From contig NZ_CP011112.1 in assembly GCF_001190945.1 (NCBI RefSeq), positions 372,001-436,000 of the forward strand: 64,000 nt of DNA, in the 5' to 3' direction. Of the stretch, positions 9,484-18,240 are shown in pieces (position 1 is the first letter of the stretch; every line of letters starts with the position of its first letter). The notes under the pieces were generated by a model, which was not told the origin of the DNA, ran no database searches, and saw nothing but the letters and a program-made list of their open reading frames with translations. A program made the translations under genes and the position numbers. Source of the DNA: Luteipulveratus mongoliensis (lineage in GTDB: Bacteria; Actinomycetota; Actinomycetes; Actinomycetales; Dermatophilaceae).

Positions 9484-9681
9484 CTACGCATCCCGCTTGA
9501 CGTCTCTCGTCGCCGGAGCATCGGTCACCTCTCGCCCGTGCCAGAGCTCGACGCACGCGGACTCCGCGCCGAGTGGCGTCTCAATGTGAGACCACTCCTC
9601 ACCGCCGAGGCAAAGTGTTCGAGAGAGGTTCACCCACAGCGCGTCGAACATCTCAGAGAGCGCCACAAGGCTGGCGTGCAT
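9484..9681 (-). CDS. Possible 65-residue hypothetical protein
   Basis: A minus-strand frame of 65 codons begins at an ATG preceded by GAGGAG with suitable spacing, and about three quarters of its third codon positions are G or C. It matches no family I know. Its start codon and that of the phosphatase on the other strand share one CATG palindrome (9679-9682). It could equally be a chance frame, although nothing else occupies this stretch. Confidence 0.3.
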   Translation of the reverse strand: MHASLVALSEMFDALWVNLSRTLCLGGEEWSHIETPLGAESACVELWHGREVTDAPATRDVKRDA

Positions 9682-11293
9682 GGATACGACTCCTCGTCCT
9701 AACGACGCGCCCGAGCGCCCCGGGACCGCCCGTCGCCACCTTCTCGCAGGTGCTGGATTCGCTGTCGCCGCAGCGACGTTCGCCGCTACATCGCCCGCCG
9801 ATGCATCCACGGCCACGCGTCCGCTCGGCCGCGGGAATCGCCCCCAGCACGGCGCGGACCCGGTCCGGACGCCGGCCGTCGATGGCCTGCACCTGCAGTT
9901 CGGCGCCGATGCCGCCACGGAGGTCGTGGCGAGCTGGCACACGCTCCAGCCGGTGCAGCACCCTCGCGTCTTCCTCGGGGACTCGCGTGGCACGTTCGAG
10001 CGCACCGCAGCCGCGACGACCGTGTCGTACGTCGACGCCAAGTCCGGGCGGACGGTGTACGCCCACCACGCGCCGCTCCGTCGGCTGCGACCCTCGAACG
10101 CCTACCTGTACGCCGCTCTCCACGACGGCGCCGCGCCTCAGTTCGGTGAGTTCACGACAGGCCCGAAGGGTCGCGCTCGCGTGACGTTCACCAGCTTCGG
10201 CGACCAGGGCACGCCCACGCTCGGCAAGCTGTTGGCCGGCGCGGCGAAGCCGACCTGGGTCAACGACAACCTGGGCGGCCCGGCCGGCGCCGATACGACC
10301 GCCGGGGTCGAGCGGGTCCAGCCGATGTTTCACCTGTTCAACGGCGATCTCTGCTACGCCAATCTCGCCGAGGACCGCATCCGCACCTGGTGGGACTTCT
10401 GGGACAACAACTCCCGCAGCGCCCGCAACCGGCCGTGGATGCCGTCGGCCGGCAACCACGAGAACGAGCTCGGCAATGGACCGATCGGGTACGAGGCGTA
10501 CCAGACCTACTTCAGCCTGCCGGGCAGCGGCGGACCGCGCGGCGTGACGCGAGGTCTGTGGTACTCGTTCACCATCGGCGCGGTGCGCGTCATCAGCATC
10601 GCCAACGACGATGTCTGCTACCAGGACGGCGGCAACACCTATGTCCGTGGTTACTCCGACGGCGCGCAGCAGGCGTGGCTCGAGCGCGAGCTGAAGGCGG
10701 CGCGCAGGGACCGCGGCATCGACTGGGTCGTCGTCTGCATGCACCAGGTCGCGATCAGCTCGGCGGATCAGGCCAACGGCGCCGACCTCGGCATCCGTCA
10801 GGAGTGGGTGCCGCTGTTCGACCGGTACGGCGTCGACCTCGTCGTGTGCGGGCACGAACATCACTACGAGCGCAGCCACCCGATCCGTGGTCAGGCCGCC
10901 AACGCGACGCTCACGCCGAAGACGGCCGTGCGCGACCCGAAGGTCGTCGACACCACGAAGGGCACGGTGCACATGATCCTCGGCGGCGGCGGGACGTCGG
11001 TGACGTCCAACCAGGTGTTGTTCGACCCGCCGCAGTGCCGTGTCATCACCGCCGTCGGCGCGCCAGACCCGACGACGGGCAAGCGTCCGCCGATCTATAC
11101 GACCGAGCCGGCGGACTGGTCGGCGTCGCGGGACCGGGACCACTCGTACGGCTTCGCGGGCTTCGAGGTCGACCCGGGCCGACCGGGCGGAGACACCACC
11201 ATCACGGTGACGTACTACAACACGGTCGGCACGGGCGGTGCACTGGAGGAGTTCGAGACCTTCACGCTGCGGCGGCCACGCAGCGACCGCTGA
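9680..11293 (+). CDS. Tat-exported purple-acid-phosphatase-like metallophosphoesterase
   Basis: The 537-residue product has a twin-arginine leader (ARRHLLAGAGF) and is probably folded and metallated before export. After a fibronectin-III-like N-terminal domain come the metal-site motifs of calcineurin-like phosphoesterases: GDQG (Asp175), GDLCY (Asp223), GNHEN (Asn259-His260), VVCMHQ and CGHEHHYE (His392). This order is that of purple acid phosphatases. It likely releases phosphate from organic phosphoesters outside the cell. AAGG nine bases before the ATG serves as ribosome site. It converges with the WYL regulator gene. Confidence 0.85.
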   Translation: MDTTPRPNDAPERPGTARRHLLAGAGFAVAAATFAATSPADASTATRPLGRGNRPQHGADPVRTPAVDGLHLQFGADAATEVVASWHTLQPVQHPRVFLGDSRGTFERTAAATTVSYVDAKSGRTVYAHHAPLRRLRPSNAYLYAALHDGAAPQFGEFTTGPKGRARVTFTSFGDQGTPTLGKLLAGAAKPTWVNDNLGGPAGADTTAGVERVQPMFHLFNGDLCYANLAEDRIRTWWDFWDNNSRSARNRPWMPSAGNHENELGNGPIGYEAYQTYFSLPGSGGPRGVTRGLWYSFTIGAVRVISIANDDVCYQDGGNTYVRGYSDGAQQAWLERELKAARRDRGIDWVVVCMHQVAISSADQANGADLGIRQEWVPLFDRYGVDLVVCGHEHHYERSHPIRGQAANATLTPKTAVRDPKVVDTTKGTVHMILGGGGTSVTSNQVLFDPPQCRVITAVGAPDPTTGKRPPIYTTEPADWSASRDRDHSYGFAGFEVDPGRPGGDTTITVTYYNTVGTGGALEEFETFTLRRPRSDR

Positions 11294-11314
11294 GGTCGCT
11301 GTGGAGGCCGCCGG

Positions 11315-12298
11315 CTACCTCTCAGGGGGTTCCTCATAGCGGGTGGCGATCGTGGCAGCACGGTTGCGCAGGGAGGTCCGTAACCACTGGGGGCCAAGGG
11401 CTTCCGCGCCAGTCCCGAGCTGCCACAGCGCCCACTCGGCGTGCCGCGCGTCCTGGAAGGTCACCTCCAACCGCAGCGAGCCGTCCGCGTCCGGCTCTTC
11501 GGTGAGGACAGCCAGCGCGGTTGTCACCAGCTCTTCCCGCCGAGCCGGATTCAGCCGTACGACGACGGTGACCTGATCGCTCCCACCGCCCCGGAACTGA
11601 GCGCTGCGCTGCTGCCAGATCTGTTGCAGGTCAACGCTTTCCGGCCGCTCCGCCGACTCGGGGAGTGCCTCGGCGGCGAGCACCCGCGAGAGCCGATAGG
11701 TGCGGTCCTCACCGGATCTCGTGGCCAGCAGGTAGCCCTTGTCGCGCACGGTGACCAGGCCGATTGGGTCAACGGTGCGCCACTGCGGTGCCTGGTCCGT
11801 GGCCGCGTACTGGATGCGCAGCTTGTGTCCGGCGAGCACCGCGCGCCGGACCTCCACCATCGTGCTGTCGGGCAGCTCCTCCGTCACCATCTTGCGTGAG
11901 AGCAGGTCGGCCGCCGGCTCGATCAAGAACCGCTGGGCCGCGTCGCTCGACCTGGCCTGATGGCTCTCGGGCAGAGCATCGACGACCTTGCGCAAGGCGG
12001 ACGCGAGCGCCGAACCGAGGCCGAAAGCCTGCTCGCCGCGACCCGATCCGGCCGCCAGCAAGGCAAGCGCTTCGTCATGGTTCAGCCCGGTGAGCTCAGT
12101 CCGAAATCCGGGCAACAACGCGAAGCCACCGTGCCGGCCGCGTTCGGCATAGACCGGTACGCCGGCCGCAGACAGTGCCTCGATGTCGCGCAGCACGGTG
12201 CGGGTGGACACCTCCAGCTCGCGGGCCAGCACGTCCGCCGTCAGTCGACCGCGCTGGCGCAGGAGCAGCACCAGCGAAACCAACCGGTCGGCCCGCAC
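11315..12298 (-). CDS. WYL-domain transcriptional regulator (DeoR-type HTH)
   Basis: From GTG 12298 the protein is 327 residues: a winged helix (RADRLVSLVLLLRQRG, LEVSTRTVLRDIEALSAAG), then a WYL domain with VDPIGLV and YRLSRV, and a C-terminal WCX-like region. An upstream in-frame GTG at 12361 would add 21 residues but would run through AT-rich promoter-like DNA and has no ribosome site. A TACGAT -10 box seven bases before GTG 12298 suggests a leaderless transcript. It is divergent from ridA and may control it and itself. Confidence 0.82.
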   Translation of the reverse strand: MRADRLVSLVLLLRQRGRLTADVLARELEVSTRTVLRDIEALSAAGVPVYAERGRHGGFALLPGFRTELTGLNHDEALALLAAGSGRGEQAFGLGSALASALRKVVDALPESHQARSSDAAQRFLIEPAADLLSRKMVTEELPDSTMVEVRRAVLAGHKLRIQYAATDQAPQWRTVDPIGLVTVRDKGYLLATRSGEDRTYRLSRVLAAEALPESAERPESVDLQQIWQQRSAQFRGGGSDQVTVVVRLNPARREELVTTALAVLTEEPDADGSLRLEVTFQDARHAEWALWQLGTGAEALGPQWLRTSLRNRAATIATRYEEPPER

Positions 12299-12348
12299 AG
12301 GAAAGATCGTACGAAATACACGACTGAGGATGTCGTGATTTGTCGTGA
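12299..12348 (-). promoter_or_regulatory. Leaderless promoter and tandem operator of the WYL regulator
   Basis: On the minus strand TACGAT (12311-12306) stands seven bases before the G of GTG 12298, the spacing of a -10 box for a leaderless mRNA. Behind it, TGTCGTGA occurs twice on the plus strand at 12331-12338 and 12341-12348, ten bases apart, as for two protein sites on one DNA face. Confidence 0.4.
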
Positions 12349-12423
12349 GGCTGACCAACACGACGCCGGACGGCTACCGAGCCCACGGCGTACGGACTCT
12401 TGATGAACCGAAATGGAGCTGAT

Positions 12424-12825
12424 GTGGCGATGGAACGAACTGCTGTCAACCCGGTGACTTGGTCGGTGGAGATGGGCTTCAACCAGGGCGAGGTCGTCTC
12501 CGGGCACACCCGGACGCTCTACTGCTCCGGTCAGACCGCGATGAGCGATGACGGCCAGCCGCAGCACGCCGACGACATGGGGGCTCAGCTGGCGCTGAGC
12601 ATCGACAACCTGGAGGCCGTACTCCGGGAGGCCGGCATGTCCCTCACGAACCTCGTGCGGCTGAACGTCTACACGACCGACGTCGACCTGCTGTTCCAGC
12701 ACTACGGCGGGCTGGCGTCGCGGATGGGTGCCGCCGAAGTGGCGCCGAGCACCACGATGCTCGGGGTGACACGGCTGGCGATCCCCGGCCAGATGGTCGA
12801 GCTGGAGGGGACCGCCGTCGCGTGA
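12424..12825 (+). CDS. RidA/YjgF-family protein
   Basis: The 133-residue protein has RidA-family features: TLYCSGQTAM, LDNLE-like LSIDNLEAVLREAG, LVRLNVYTTD, and a terminal region ending VELEGTAVA. Classical RidA proteins hydrolyse reactive enamine/imine intermediates, but the Arg that marks active deaminases is not clearly placed here, so it may be a non-canonical member. GTG 12424 follows GGAG by five bases; ATG 12430 is the alternative. It lies divergent from a WYL regulator and overlaps a truncated DUF488 frame by 4 bp. Confidence 0.8.
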   Translation: MAMERTAVNPVTWSVEMGFNQGEVVSGHTRTLYCSGQTAMSDDGQPQHADDMGAQLALSIDNLEAVLREAGMSLTNLVRLNVYTTDVDLLFQHYGGLASRMGAAEVAPSTTMLGVTRLAIPGQMVELEGTAVA

Positions 12826-12941
12826 CGTCCGCGGTGGTGACGATCGGCGCGTACGGCTTCGACGGCGAGTCCTTCGTGAAGCGCCTGCTCGCGTTATGGC
12901 TTCTGTGGGCAGTCGGTCTGACTCTCTTCAGCGACAGGTAA
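12822..12941 (+). pseudogene. N-terminal remnant of a DUF488-family gene
   Basis: GTG 12822 overlaps the ridA stop in GTGA, the arrangement of a coupled second gene. The frame encodes VTIGAYGFDGESFVKRLLA, which matches the start of DUF488 proteins, then changes to unrelated hydrophobic residues (LWLLWAVG) and stops after 39 codons. DUF488 proteins are normally about 120-190 residues. The break near 12895 therefore looks like a deletion or insertion junction at the left edge of the sugar cassette. Confidence 0.5.
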
Positions 12942-12968
12942 GTTTTCAACAGGAGGGATGGAATAGGG

Positions 12969-12981
12969 GGCAATTTTTGCC
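12969..12981. promoter_or_regulatory. Small inverted repeat upstream of the epimerase operon
   Basis: GGCAA, TTT, TTGCC forms a short perfect inverted repeat 45 bases before the epimerase start, between AT-richer bases. It could be an operator; the evidence is position and symmetry only. Confidence 0.25.
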
Positions 12982-13025
12982 ACTGTTGCTGCTCAGCCAG
13001 AACGAGGTTCTAAGGGGAGAGCGCT

Positions 13026-14147
13026 GTGGCCAAAGTCTTAGTGACCGGTGGAGCAGGATTCATCGGGTCTCACGTTGTCGACCACCTACTGGAACAGGGC
13101 CGGGAGGTGCGGGTCCTTGATGCCGTGATCGAGCAGGTACACGGCACCGACGGCCCTTCGTACCTGTCCTCAGAGGCCGAGCTCGTCCGCGCGGACATCC
13201 GCGATCGCGCGGCAGTGGCTGCAGCACTCGAGGGCGTCGACAGCGTGGTCCACCTGGCCGCTGAGGTCGGTGTCGGCCAGTCCATGTACGAGGTGAAGCG
13301 GTACGTCGACACCAACACATCGGGGACGGCCAACCTGCTCGATGTGCTGGCGAACGACACGCACGACGTCGGCAAGGTCGTGGTGGCCTCTTCGATGTCG
13401 ATCTACGGCGAGGGCGCGTACCGCTGTGCCACGCATGGCGATCAAGCACCCGGTCAGCGCGACGAAGGCGCATTGCGGCGACGTGAGTGGGAGGTCGCCT
13501 GCCCACAGTGCGGTGCTGCCCTGGAGCCCATCCCGACGCCGGAGGACAAGCGCCTCCTTCCCAGCTCGGTCTACGCCCTTACGAAGATGGACCAAGAGCT
13601 GCTGACGCTGAACGTCTGCGGCGCGTACGACATCGCTGCGACCGCCGTCCGGTACTTCAACGGGTACGGCGCACGCCAAGCCCTCTCCAATCCGTACACC
13701 GGTGTGGCGGCGATCTTCAGCAGCCGGATCCTGAACGGCCGTCCTCCGCTGGTGATGGAGGACGGGCTGCAGCGTCGAGACTTCGTGCACGTCAAAGACA
13801 TCGCGCGTGCCACGGTGCTCGCCCTGACCTCGTCTGCTGCCGACGGCCATGCGGTCAATGTGGGCGGTGGTGATCCCATCAGCATCCTGGAGGTGGCCGA
13901 ACTGTTGGCTCGGGCGCTGGACCGAGAGGACATCGAGCCGGAAGTGGTCCAGAAGTACCGCGTCGGCGACATCCGACACTGCTGGGCCGACTCGACGAAG
14001 GCCAGGGACCTGCTCGGATTCGTGCCGGAGTTCTCGTTCAGGGACAAGGGCGTCGAGGACCTGATCGAGTGGGTGGAGCAGCAGACCGCCACCGATCGAG
14101 TGGATGATGCGGCGGCCGAGCTGTCCCGACGCGGGCTGGCGATCTGA
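13026..14147 (+). CDS. NAD-dependent epimerase, dTDP-L-rhamnose 4-epimerase-like
   Basis: The 373-residue protein is an extended short-chain dehydrogenase with the nucleotide-binding motif GGAGFIGSH near residue 8 and catalytic YALTK. Between these it has a metal-ribbon-like insert (CPQCGAALEPIPTPEDKRLLP), which I associate with the dTDP-L-rhamnose 4-epimerase subgroup rather than plain UDP-galactose epimerases. It would therefore supply an unusual nucleotide sugar. GTG 13026 follows a strong GGGGAGAG site. It is the first of three genes, with a one-base gap to the glycosyltransferase. Confidence 0.78.
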   Translation: MAKVLVTGGAGFIGSHVVDHLLEQGREVRVLDAVIEQVHGTDGPSYLSSEAELVRADIRDRAAVAAALEGVDSVVHLAAEVGVGQSMYEVKRYVDTNTSGTANLLDVLANDTHDVGKVVVASSMSIYGEGAYRCATHGDQAPGQRDEGALRRREWEVACPQCGAALEPIPTPEDKRLLPSSVYALTKMDQELLTLNVCGAYDIAATAVRYFNGYGARQALSNPYTGVAAIFSSRILNGRPPLVMEDGLQRRDFVHVKDIARATVLALTSSAADGHAVNVGGGDPISILEVAELLARALDREDIEPEVVQKYRVGDIRHCWADSTKARDLLGFVPEFSFRDKGVEDLIEWVEQQTATDRVDDAAAELSRRGLAI

Positions 14148-14148
14148 C

Positions 14149-15570
14149 ATGGGTACCGCGCTGATCGTCCTGACCGTGACCGTTCAGGTTCTCTACCTGT
14201 TCACGACAAGCGTCGCCCTGTGGTTCTACTCGCGGCCCGTCGACGTCATCGACGAGCCCTCCTTGGATCCCGCTGATCACCCCGATGCGCCGCCGATCGT
14301 GATGCTGTACCCGGTGCTGCACGAGCTCGAAGAGACGATGCGCACCACCTTCATTGCGATGGAGCGAGCGCCCTACCCCGACCACCTGCTTCGCGTGGTG
14401 GCGATCCCCAACCACGATGACCCCGAGAGCATCGCTTCGTTGCGCAAGCTCCAGGGCGAGTTCCCCTGGCTCGAGCTGATGATCGTGCCCTCGACCGCCG
14501 ACGCCAGCTGGGACACGGTGTGGCAGGCGTGGGATGAGAACCCGCACGCCTACTGGTGGCACCAGGGCCGGCGGGCCAAGGTGCGTGAGCTGCCACCGAA
14601 GAAGACGCGGCAGCTGGTCTGGGCGCTCTACCAGCTCGCGCCCGAGGCAGGGGAGGGGGCGCTCCTGTCGTACATCGATGCAGACAGCGTGATCCCGACC
14701 GACTACTGGTACGCCGGTGCGCTCGGCTCGAAGACGTACGACGTCGTCCAGAGCACCAACATCACCGGCAACCTGCTGGCCTCGTGGCCGACCTCGTTCT
14801 TCGCGATGGATCACATCGGCTGGGACGCCACGTTGTACCCGCACATGACCGCCCACGGAAAGCACCCGTTCTATGTCCTGGGCAAAGGACTGTTCTACAA
14901 GCTCGATGACCTCATTCGGTTGGGCAGCTTTCACCCCTGGCTGACCATCGAGGACCCGGAGGTCGGACTCCGGCTCTGGACCAATGGCGCGACGATGGGC
15001 ATGGCACCCTCTCCACTCATCGAAGAGGTGCCACCCACGTGGCGCAACGGCTTCACCCAGCGCAAACGCTGGATGGCCGGCTTCTTCCAGACACTCAGCC
15101 GCCCACTCAAGGCCATGGGTATGCCGGCCCGCGCTCGCTGGCGCGCCCGCCTCAACATCGTGCCGACCATGGCCCTGCTCATCAATCCGTTCGGGCTGGT
15201 CGCAGCGATCTGGGGGACCGCAGACCAGATTTTCAATGACGGATCCTCATTGCCCCGTTGGGTCGGCATCCTGTCGATCATCACGGTGATCGTCGTCGCA
15301 CCGCTGGTCCTGTTCCGCTGGTTCCGAGCCTGGCTGATGATCGAGCCGGTGGTCCACAGCAGGCGGGACCGGATCCGGTACGTCCTGCGCGTCAACCCGG
15401 TCTTCACGACGGTCTACGCACTGTGGTGGATCCTGCCGATCGCCCGCGGCTTCGTGATGTTCCTGTTCGATCAGGGACTGCGCTGGGAACGGACCGTCAA
15501 GGTGGACGCCAACCATGAGCTCATCCGTGAGTCAGCGGTCACCACCGAGGCAAACCGGGCGCGCCGATGA
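14149..15570 (+). CDS. Membrane GT2-family glycosyltransferase
   Basis: The 473-residue protein has an N-terminal membrane helix (about 3-25), a GT-A catalytic domain with the DAD metal motif in SYIDADSVIP, an IEDPE acid motif, and QRKRW, the QxxRW acceptor motif of processive GT2 enzymes. Three or so helices lie at the C-terminus (about 340-450). It probably transfers a sugar from a nucleotide donor to a lipid or growing polymer at the cytoplasmic membrane. The flanking genes make or modify nucleotide sugars. It begins one base after the epimerase stop and overlaps the next gene by 4 bp. Confidence 0.85.
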   Translation: MGTALIVLTVTVQVLYLFTTSVALWFYSRPVDVIDEPSLDPADHPDAPPIVMLYPVLHELEETMRTTFIAMERAPYPDHLLRVVAIPNHDDPESIASLRKLQGEFPWLELMIVPSTADASWDTVWQAWDENPHAYWWHQGRRAKVRELPPKKTRQLVWALYQLAPEAGEGALLSYIDADSVIPTDYWYAGALGSKTYDVVQSTNITGNLLASWPTSFFAMDHIGWDATLYPHMTAHGKHPFYVLGKGLFYKLDDLIRLGSFHPWLTIEDPEVGLRLWTNGATMGMAPSPLIEEVPPTWRNGFTQRKRWMAGFFQTLSRPLKAMGMPARARWRARLNIVPTMALLINPFGLVAAIWGTADQIFNDGSSLPRWVGILSIITVIVVAPLVLFRWFRAWLMIEPVVHSRRDRIRYVLRVNPVFTTVYALWWILPIARGFVMFLFDQGLRWERTVKVDANHELIRESAVTTEANRARR

Positions 15571-16520
15571 GCGTCCTGGTCACCGGTGGCGCCGGCTTCA
15601 TCGGACGGCACCTCGTGACGAGACTCCTGTCAGAAGGCAACCGCGTGTACGTGGTGGATGACTTCTCCACCGGAGTGCGAGGGCTCCTGCCGTCCCACTC
15701 GCGCTTGACCGTGCTGGAGGCAGACGTCATCGAGCCGCTGTCCATCCCGGCACGAGTCGATCGCATCTTCCACCTCGCCTGCCCGGCGTCGCCGCCGCAC
15801 TACCAAGCCGATCCGGTACGCACCTTTCGGACAGGCGTCTGGGGCACGTTCAATGTCCTCGAGCTGGCTCGTGCCACGAAGGCTCGCGTTCTGCTGGCCT
15901 CGACATCGGAGGTCTACGGCGATCCCCACCAGCACCCTCAACGCGAGAGCTACTGGGGGCACGTGAACCCATGGGGCGTCCGCTCCTGCTACGACGAAGG
16001 TAAACGCGGAGGCGAGACGCTCGCGCACGACTTCCGTCTCCAGTACGAAGTTGACGTCCGGGTCGCACGCATCTTCAACACGTACGGCCCGGGCATGCGG
16101 CTGGACGACGGGCGCGTCATCAGCAACTTCCTCTACGCGGCGATCCACGAAGAACCGTTGACGATCTACGGCGACGGCACCCAGACCCGATCGTTCTGCT
16201 ACGTGGACGACCTCGTCTCTGGCCTGCTTGCTCTCATGGAAGTGCCTGGCGCTCCTGAACATCCAGTCAATCTGGGCAACCCTCAAGAGTTCACCATGAA
16301 CGAGCTCGCGCACCAGATCGATGACCTGTGCGGACCACAGGTACGCACCCATCATCGGCTTCCCGAGGACGACCCCTCACAACGCCGCCCCGACATCTCT
16401 CTCGCCCAAGAGCTGCTGCACTGGCACCCCGTGGTCGGGCTCCGCGAGGGCTTGGGCCGGACGTTCGACGCGCTTCGCAGCACGGCCTTGTCCGGTCCGC
16501 GGCGTGAGCGCAGCGCCTAG
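15567..16520 (+). CDS. UDP-glucuronate decarboxylase-like SDR (UDP-xylose synthase type)
   Basis: This 317-residue extended SDR has GGAGFIGRH at the N-terminus, the HLACPASPPHY segment typical of UDP-glucuronate decarboxylases, the STSEVYGDP strand, and catalytic YDEGK in CYDEGKRGGE. Such enzymes convert UDP-glucuronate to UDP-xylose. The start overlaps the glycosyltransferase stop in ATGA. It is the last gene of the operon; a 15-bp-stem hairpin follows. UDP-xylose may be the donor used by the neighbouring GT2 enzyme, but this is an inference from position. Confidence 0.85.
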   Translation: MSVLVTGGAGFIGRHLVTRLLSEGNRVYVVDDFSTGVRGLLPSHSRLTVLEADVIEPLSIPARVDRIFHLACPASPPHYQADPVRTFRTGVWGTFNVLELARATKARVLLASTSEVYGDPHQHPQRESYWGHVNPWGVRSCYDEGKRGGETLAHDFRLQYEVDVRVARIFNTYGPGMRLDDGRVISNFLYAAIHEEPLTIYGDGTQTRSFCYVDDLVSGLLALMEVPGAPEHPVNLGNPQEFTMNELAHQIDDLCGPQVRTHHRLPEDDPSQRRPDISLAQELLHWHPVVGLREGLGRTFDALRSTALSGPRRERSA

Positions 16521-16544
16521 CGCCGCCCTTCGGGTTCCCGGGCG

Positions 16545-16579
16545 GCCACCGAGGACGTGAGTCGAACGTCCTCGGTGGC
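16545..16579. terminator. Bidirectional hairpin between convergent genes
   Basis: GCCACCGAGGACGT at 16545-16558 pairs with ACGTCCTCGGTGGC at 16566-16579 over a seven-base loop. It lies between the UDP-glucuronate decarboxylase stop and the end of the sigma remnant, so it can serve both strands. Confidence 0.7.
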
Positions 16580-16589
16580 TGCGCCCCCA

Positions 16590-16710
16590 TCAGGCGACGG
16601 GAGCCACACGGCGACCGACGACGTACAGCTGCGCCGAGACCCGTCCGCAGCAGGCGCGGCGAGTAGTCCGTCACGAATCCGACGAACGCCTCGTCGTCGC
16701 GGCTGCTCAT
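16590..16710 (-). pseudogene. Truncated sigma-70 family (SigE-like ECF) remnant
   Basis: ATG 16710, with GAGAGG before it, opens a frame reading MSSRDDEAFVGFVTDYSPRL and then LRT. This matches the first residues of actinobacterial SigE-type ECF sigma factors. After RLLRT the expected LLTGD helix is missing and the sequence becomes unrelated; a +1 frame meets a stop at 16590-16592, eleven bases before the hairpin. The rest of the sigma gene is absent. The most likely cause is an internal deletion near the right edge of the sugar cassette. The call rests on about 20 residues, so chance similarity is possible. Confidence 0.42.
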
Positions 16711-16802
16711 GAGCCTCTCGCTCTCGTCTTCACGCCCCACATACGCACCGGCGTCGCCATAGGTTGTGCCGACCAATCCACTGAACTGGGGGCGCGGGCT
16801 GG

Positions 16803-18239
16803 TCAGACGAACGCGGTGTGGGCCGAAGTCAGCCGGTGACCTAGCACCCCTTCGAGCTCGGCGCGCAAGAGCTCGGCGACGTGCTCGAAGTATCGCGCGA
16901 CGTTCGCCCTGGCGACAGCGGTCCCAGGGACACTGCAGGTCACGTAGGTGTTGGTCGGCATGCGATTGATCCAGACGTTGACGTCGTCGTCGTGACCGCC
17001 ACCCGTCAGGCCGAAGAACCGTTGCCGGGCCCACGCTTCTTGGCCTGGCGCCTTGCGACCGTCGAGGTAGGACACGATCGAGGGCCGCTCGGTGCTGTCG
17101 GAGTCGAACCCGAAGGCTTCGGAGAGGATCTGCAGTACACGAATCGCCGGCAGCTCCTGCGTCACCCTCGCCTCCCGGAAGGTCTGCCGAGTCGCCCGGG
17201 CGACCTCCATGAGGTCGGCGGCGTCCGGCACGTCGATGTGCACGGGCATCAGGTTGACCAGCCATCCCATGGCGTGCTGCAGCTCGGGGGAGTAGCGGGT
17301 GCTGATGGGGTTCAGGAAGCGGTAGGAGGTCTGGCCGGCCAGGTCTCGTGCGGCCAGGGCGCACGCGGCGTACACCAGGGCGGGAAAGGTGGCACCTTCG
17401 GCGCGTGCGTGTACTTCGAGCGCGTCCGTCTCAGGGGCGCTCAGCAGTGCGTACCGACCGGGTTCCAAGAGCTGCTTCTCACCCGGCTCCAGACCGAGGT
17501 CCATGGGGAATCGGGGCGTTCCCCCGCCGTCCTTCAGGGCGTACTCAATCCAGTACGCGACGGCGGGATGATCACGAGTGGCGCGCTCGGCCACCTCTCG
17601 TTCGAGCTGCGCATGCTGCATGAAGCTGCCGGCAGGTGGCAGCTCGGCGGGTGAACCGCCGATGGCCTCCTGATAGAGCGCGTTGACCTCCTCGAACGTC
17701 ACCAGAACGCTGAAGCCATCGGTGTAGGTGTGGTCCGCAGCGGTATAGACCACGCTGGAGTCCGCACCCACGGCAGCGGCGAAGGCGTAGCCGAGCCCGT
17801 CGAACGGCGTACACGTCTCCTCGAAGAGTCCGCCGATGAAATCGGTTGTCTCCGAAGGGGATTCGCTGACCTTCACCTCGCGAGGCACGATCTCGATGTC
17901 TTCCGGGCTCAGGTCGAACCGTTGATAGCCGCCGTCCTCGGCGACGACGAACCAGCCCCACAGAACGGCGTGGCGGCGCACCCACTGCGTGAGTGCGGCT
18001 GCCATGGCGTCGACGTCGAGCTCACCTGGGAGATCGAAAGCGGTACCCACCCAGCTCGCATCCCGCTTGTCGATCTTGGCCATCGCCCTGCGCAGCCCGA
18101 GGTGGGTCTCCTGCATGTACGACGGTTGATCGTCGCCCGGTACGGCGCGTTCGATCGCCGCTCGGGTTCGCGCACTGGGTTCCCAGACGATCAGCCGCCC
18201 AGCGATGGTGTCGTGCAGCTCGAGTCGGGTCATCTGCAT
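16803..18239 (-). CDS. Stand-alone condensation-fold protein A (acyltransferase-like)
   Basis: The 478-residue protein looks like a single chloramphenicol acetyltransferase/condensation-superfamily unit. Residues 168-175 read AADHTYTDG, a variant of the HHxxxDG active site that keeps the second His (His170) and the Asp-Gly (174-175) but has Asp for the first His. A C-terminal latch region (ISTRYSPELQHAMGWLVNLMPV) also fits. Without carrier or adenylation domains, it resembles PapA-type or lipid acyltransferases more than NRPS modules. ATG 18239 has GGGAG six bases upstream. It lies one base from the related upstream gene, so the pair is co-transcribed. Confidence 0.72.
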   Translation of the reverse strand: MQMTRLELHDTIAGRLIVWEPSARTRAAIERAVPGDDQPSYMQETHLGLRRAMAKIDKRDASWVGTAFDLPGELDVDAMAAALTQWVRRHAVLWGWFVVAEDGGYQRFDLSPEDIEIVPREVKVSESPSETTDFIGGLFEETCTPFDGLGYAFAAAVGADSSVVYTAADHTYTDGFSVLVTFEEVNALYQEAIGGSPAELPPAGSFMQHAQLEREVAERATRDHPAVAYWIEYALKDGGGTPRFPMDLGLEPGEKQLLEPGRYALLSAPETDALEVHARAEGATFPALVYAACALAARDLAGQTSYRFLNPISTRYSPELQHAMGWLVNLMPVHIDVPDAADLMEVARATRQTFREARVTQELPAIRVLQILSEAFGFDSDSTERPSIVSYLDGRKAPGQEAWARQRFFGLTGGGHDDDVNVWINRMPTNTYVTCSVPGTAVARANVARYFEHVAELLRAELEGVLGHRLTSAHTAFV

Positions 18240-18240
18240 G

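Noticed and set aside
9653-11143. Long minus-strand frame opposite the metallophosphatase
   Set aside because: It has Arg/Val-rich shadow composition; the plus strand shows a Tat leader and metal motifs in order.
12896-13120. 74-codon plus-strand frame before the epimerase
   Set aside because: It overlaps the epimerase start in another frame and has no family likeness; the DUF488 remnant explains the first part of the gap better.
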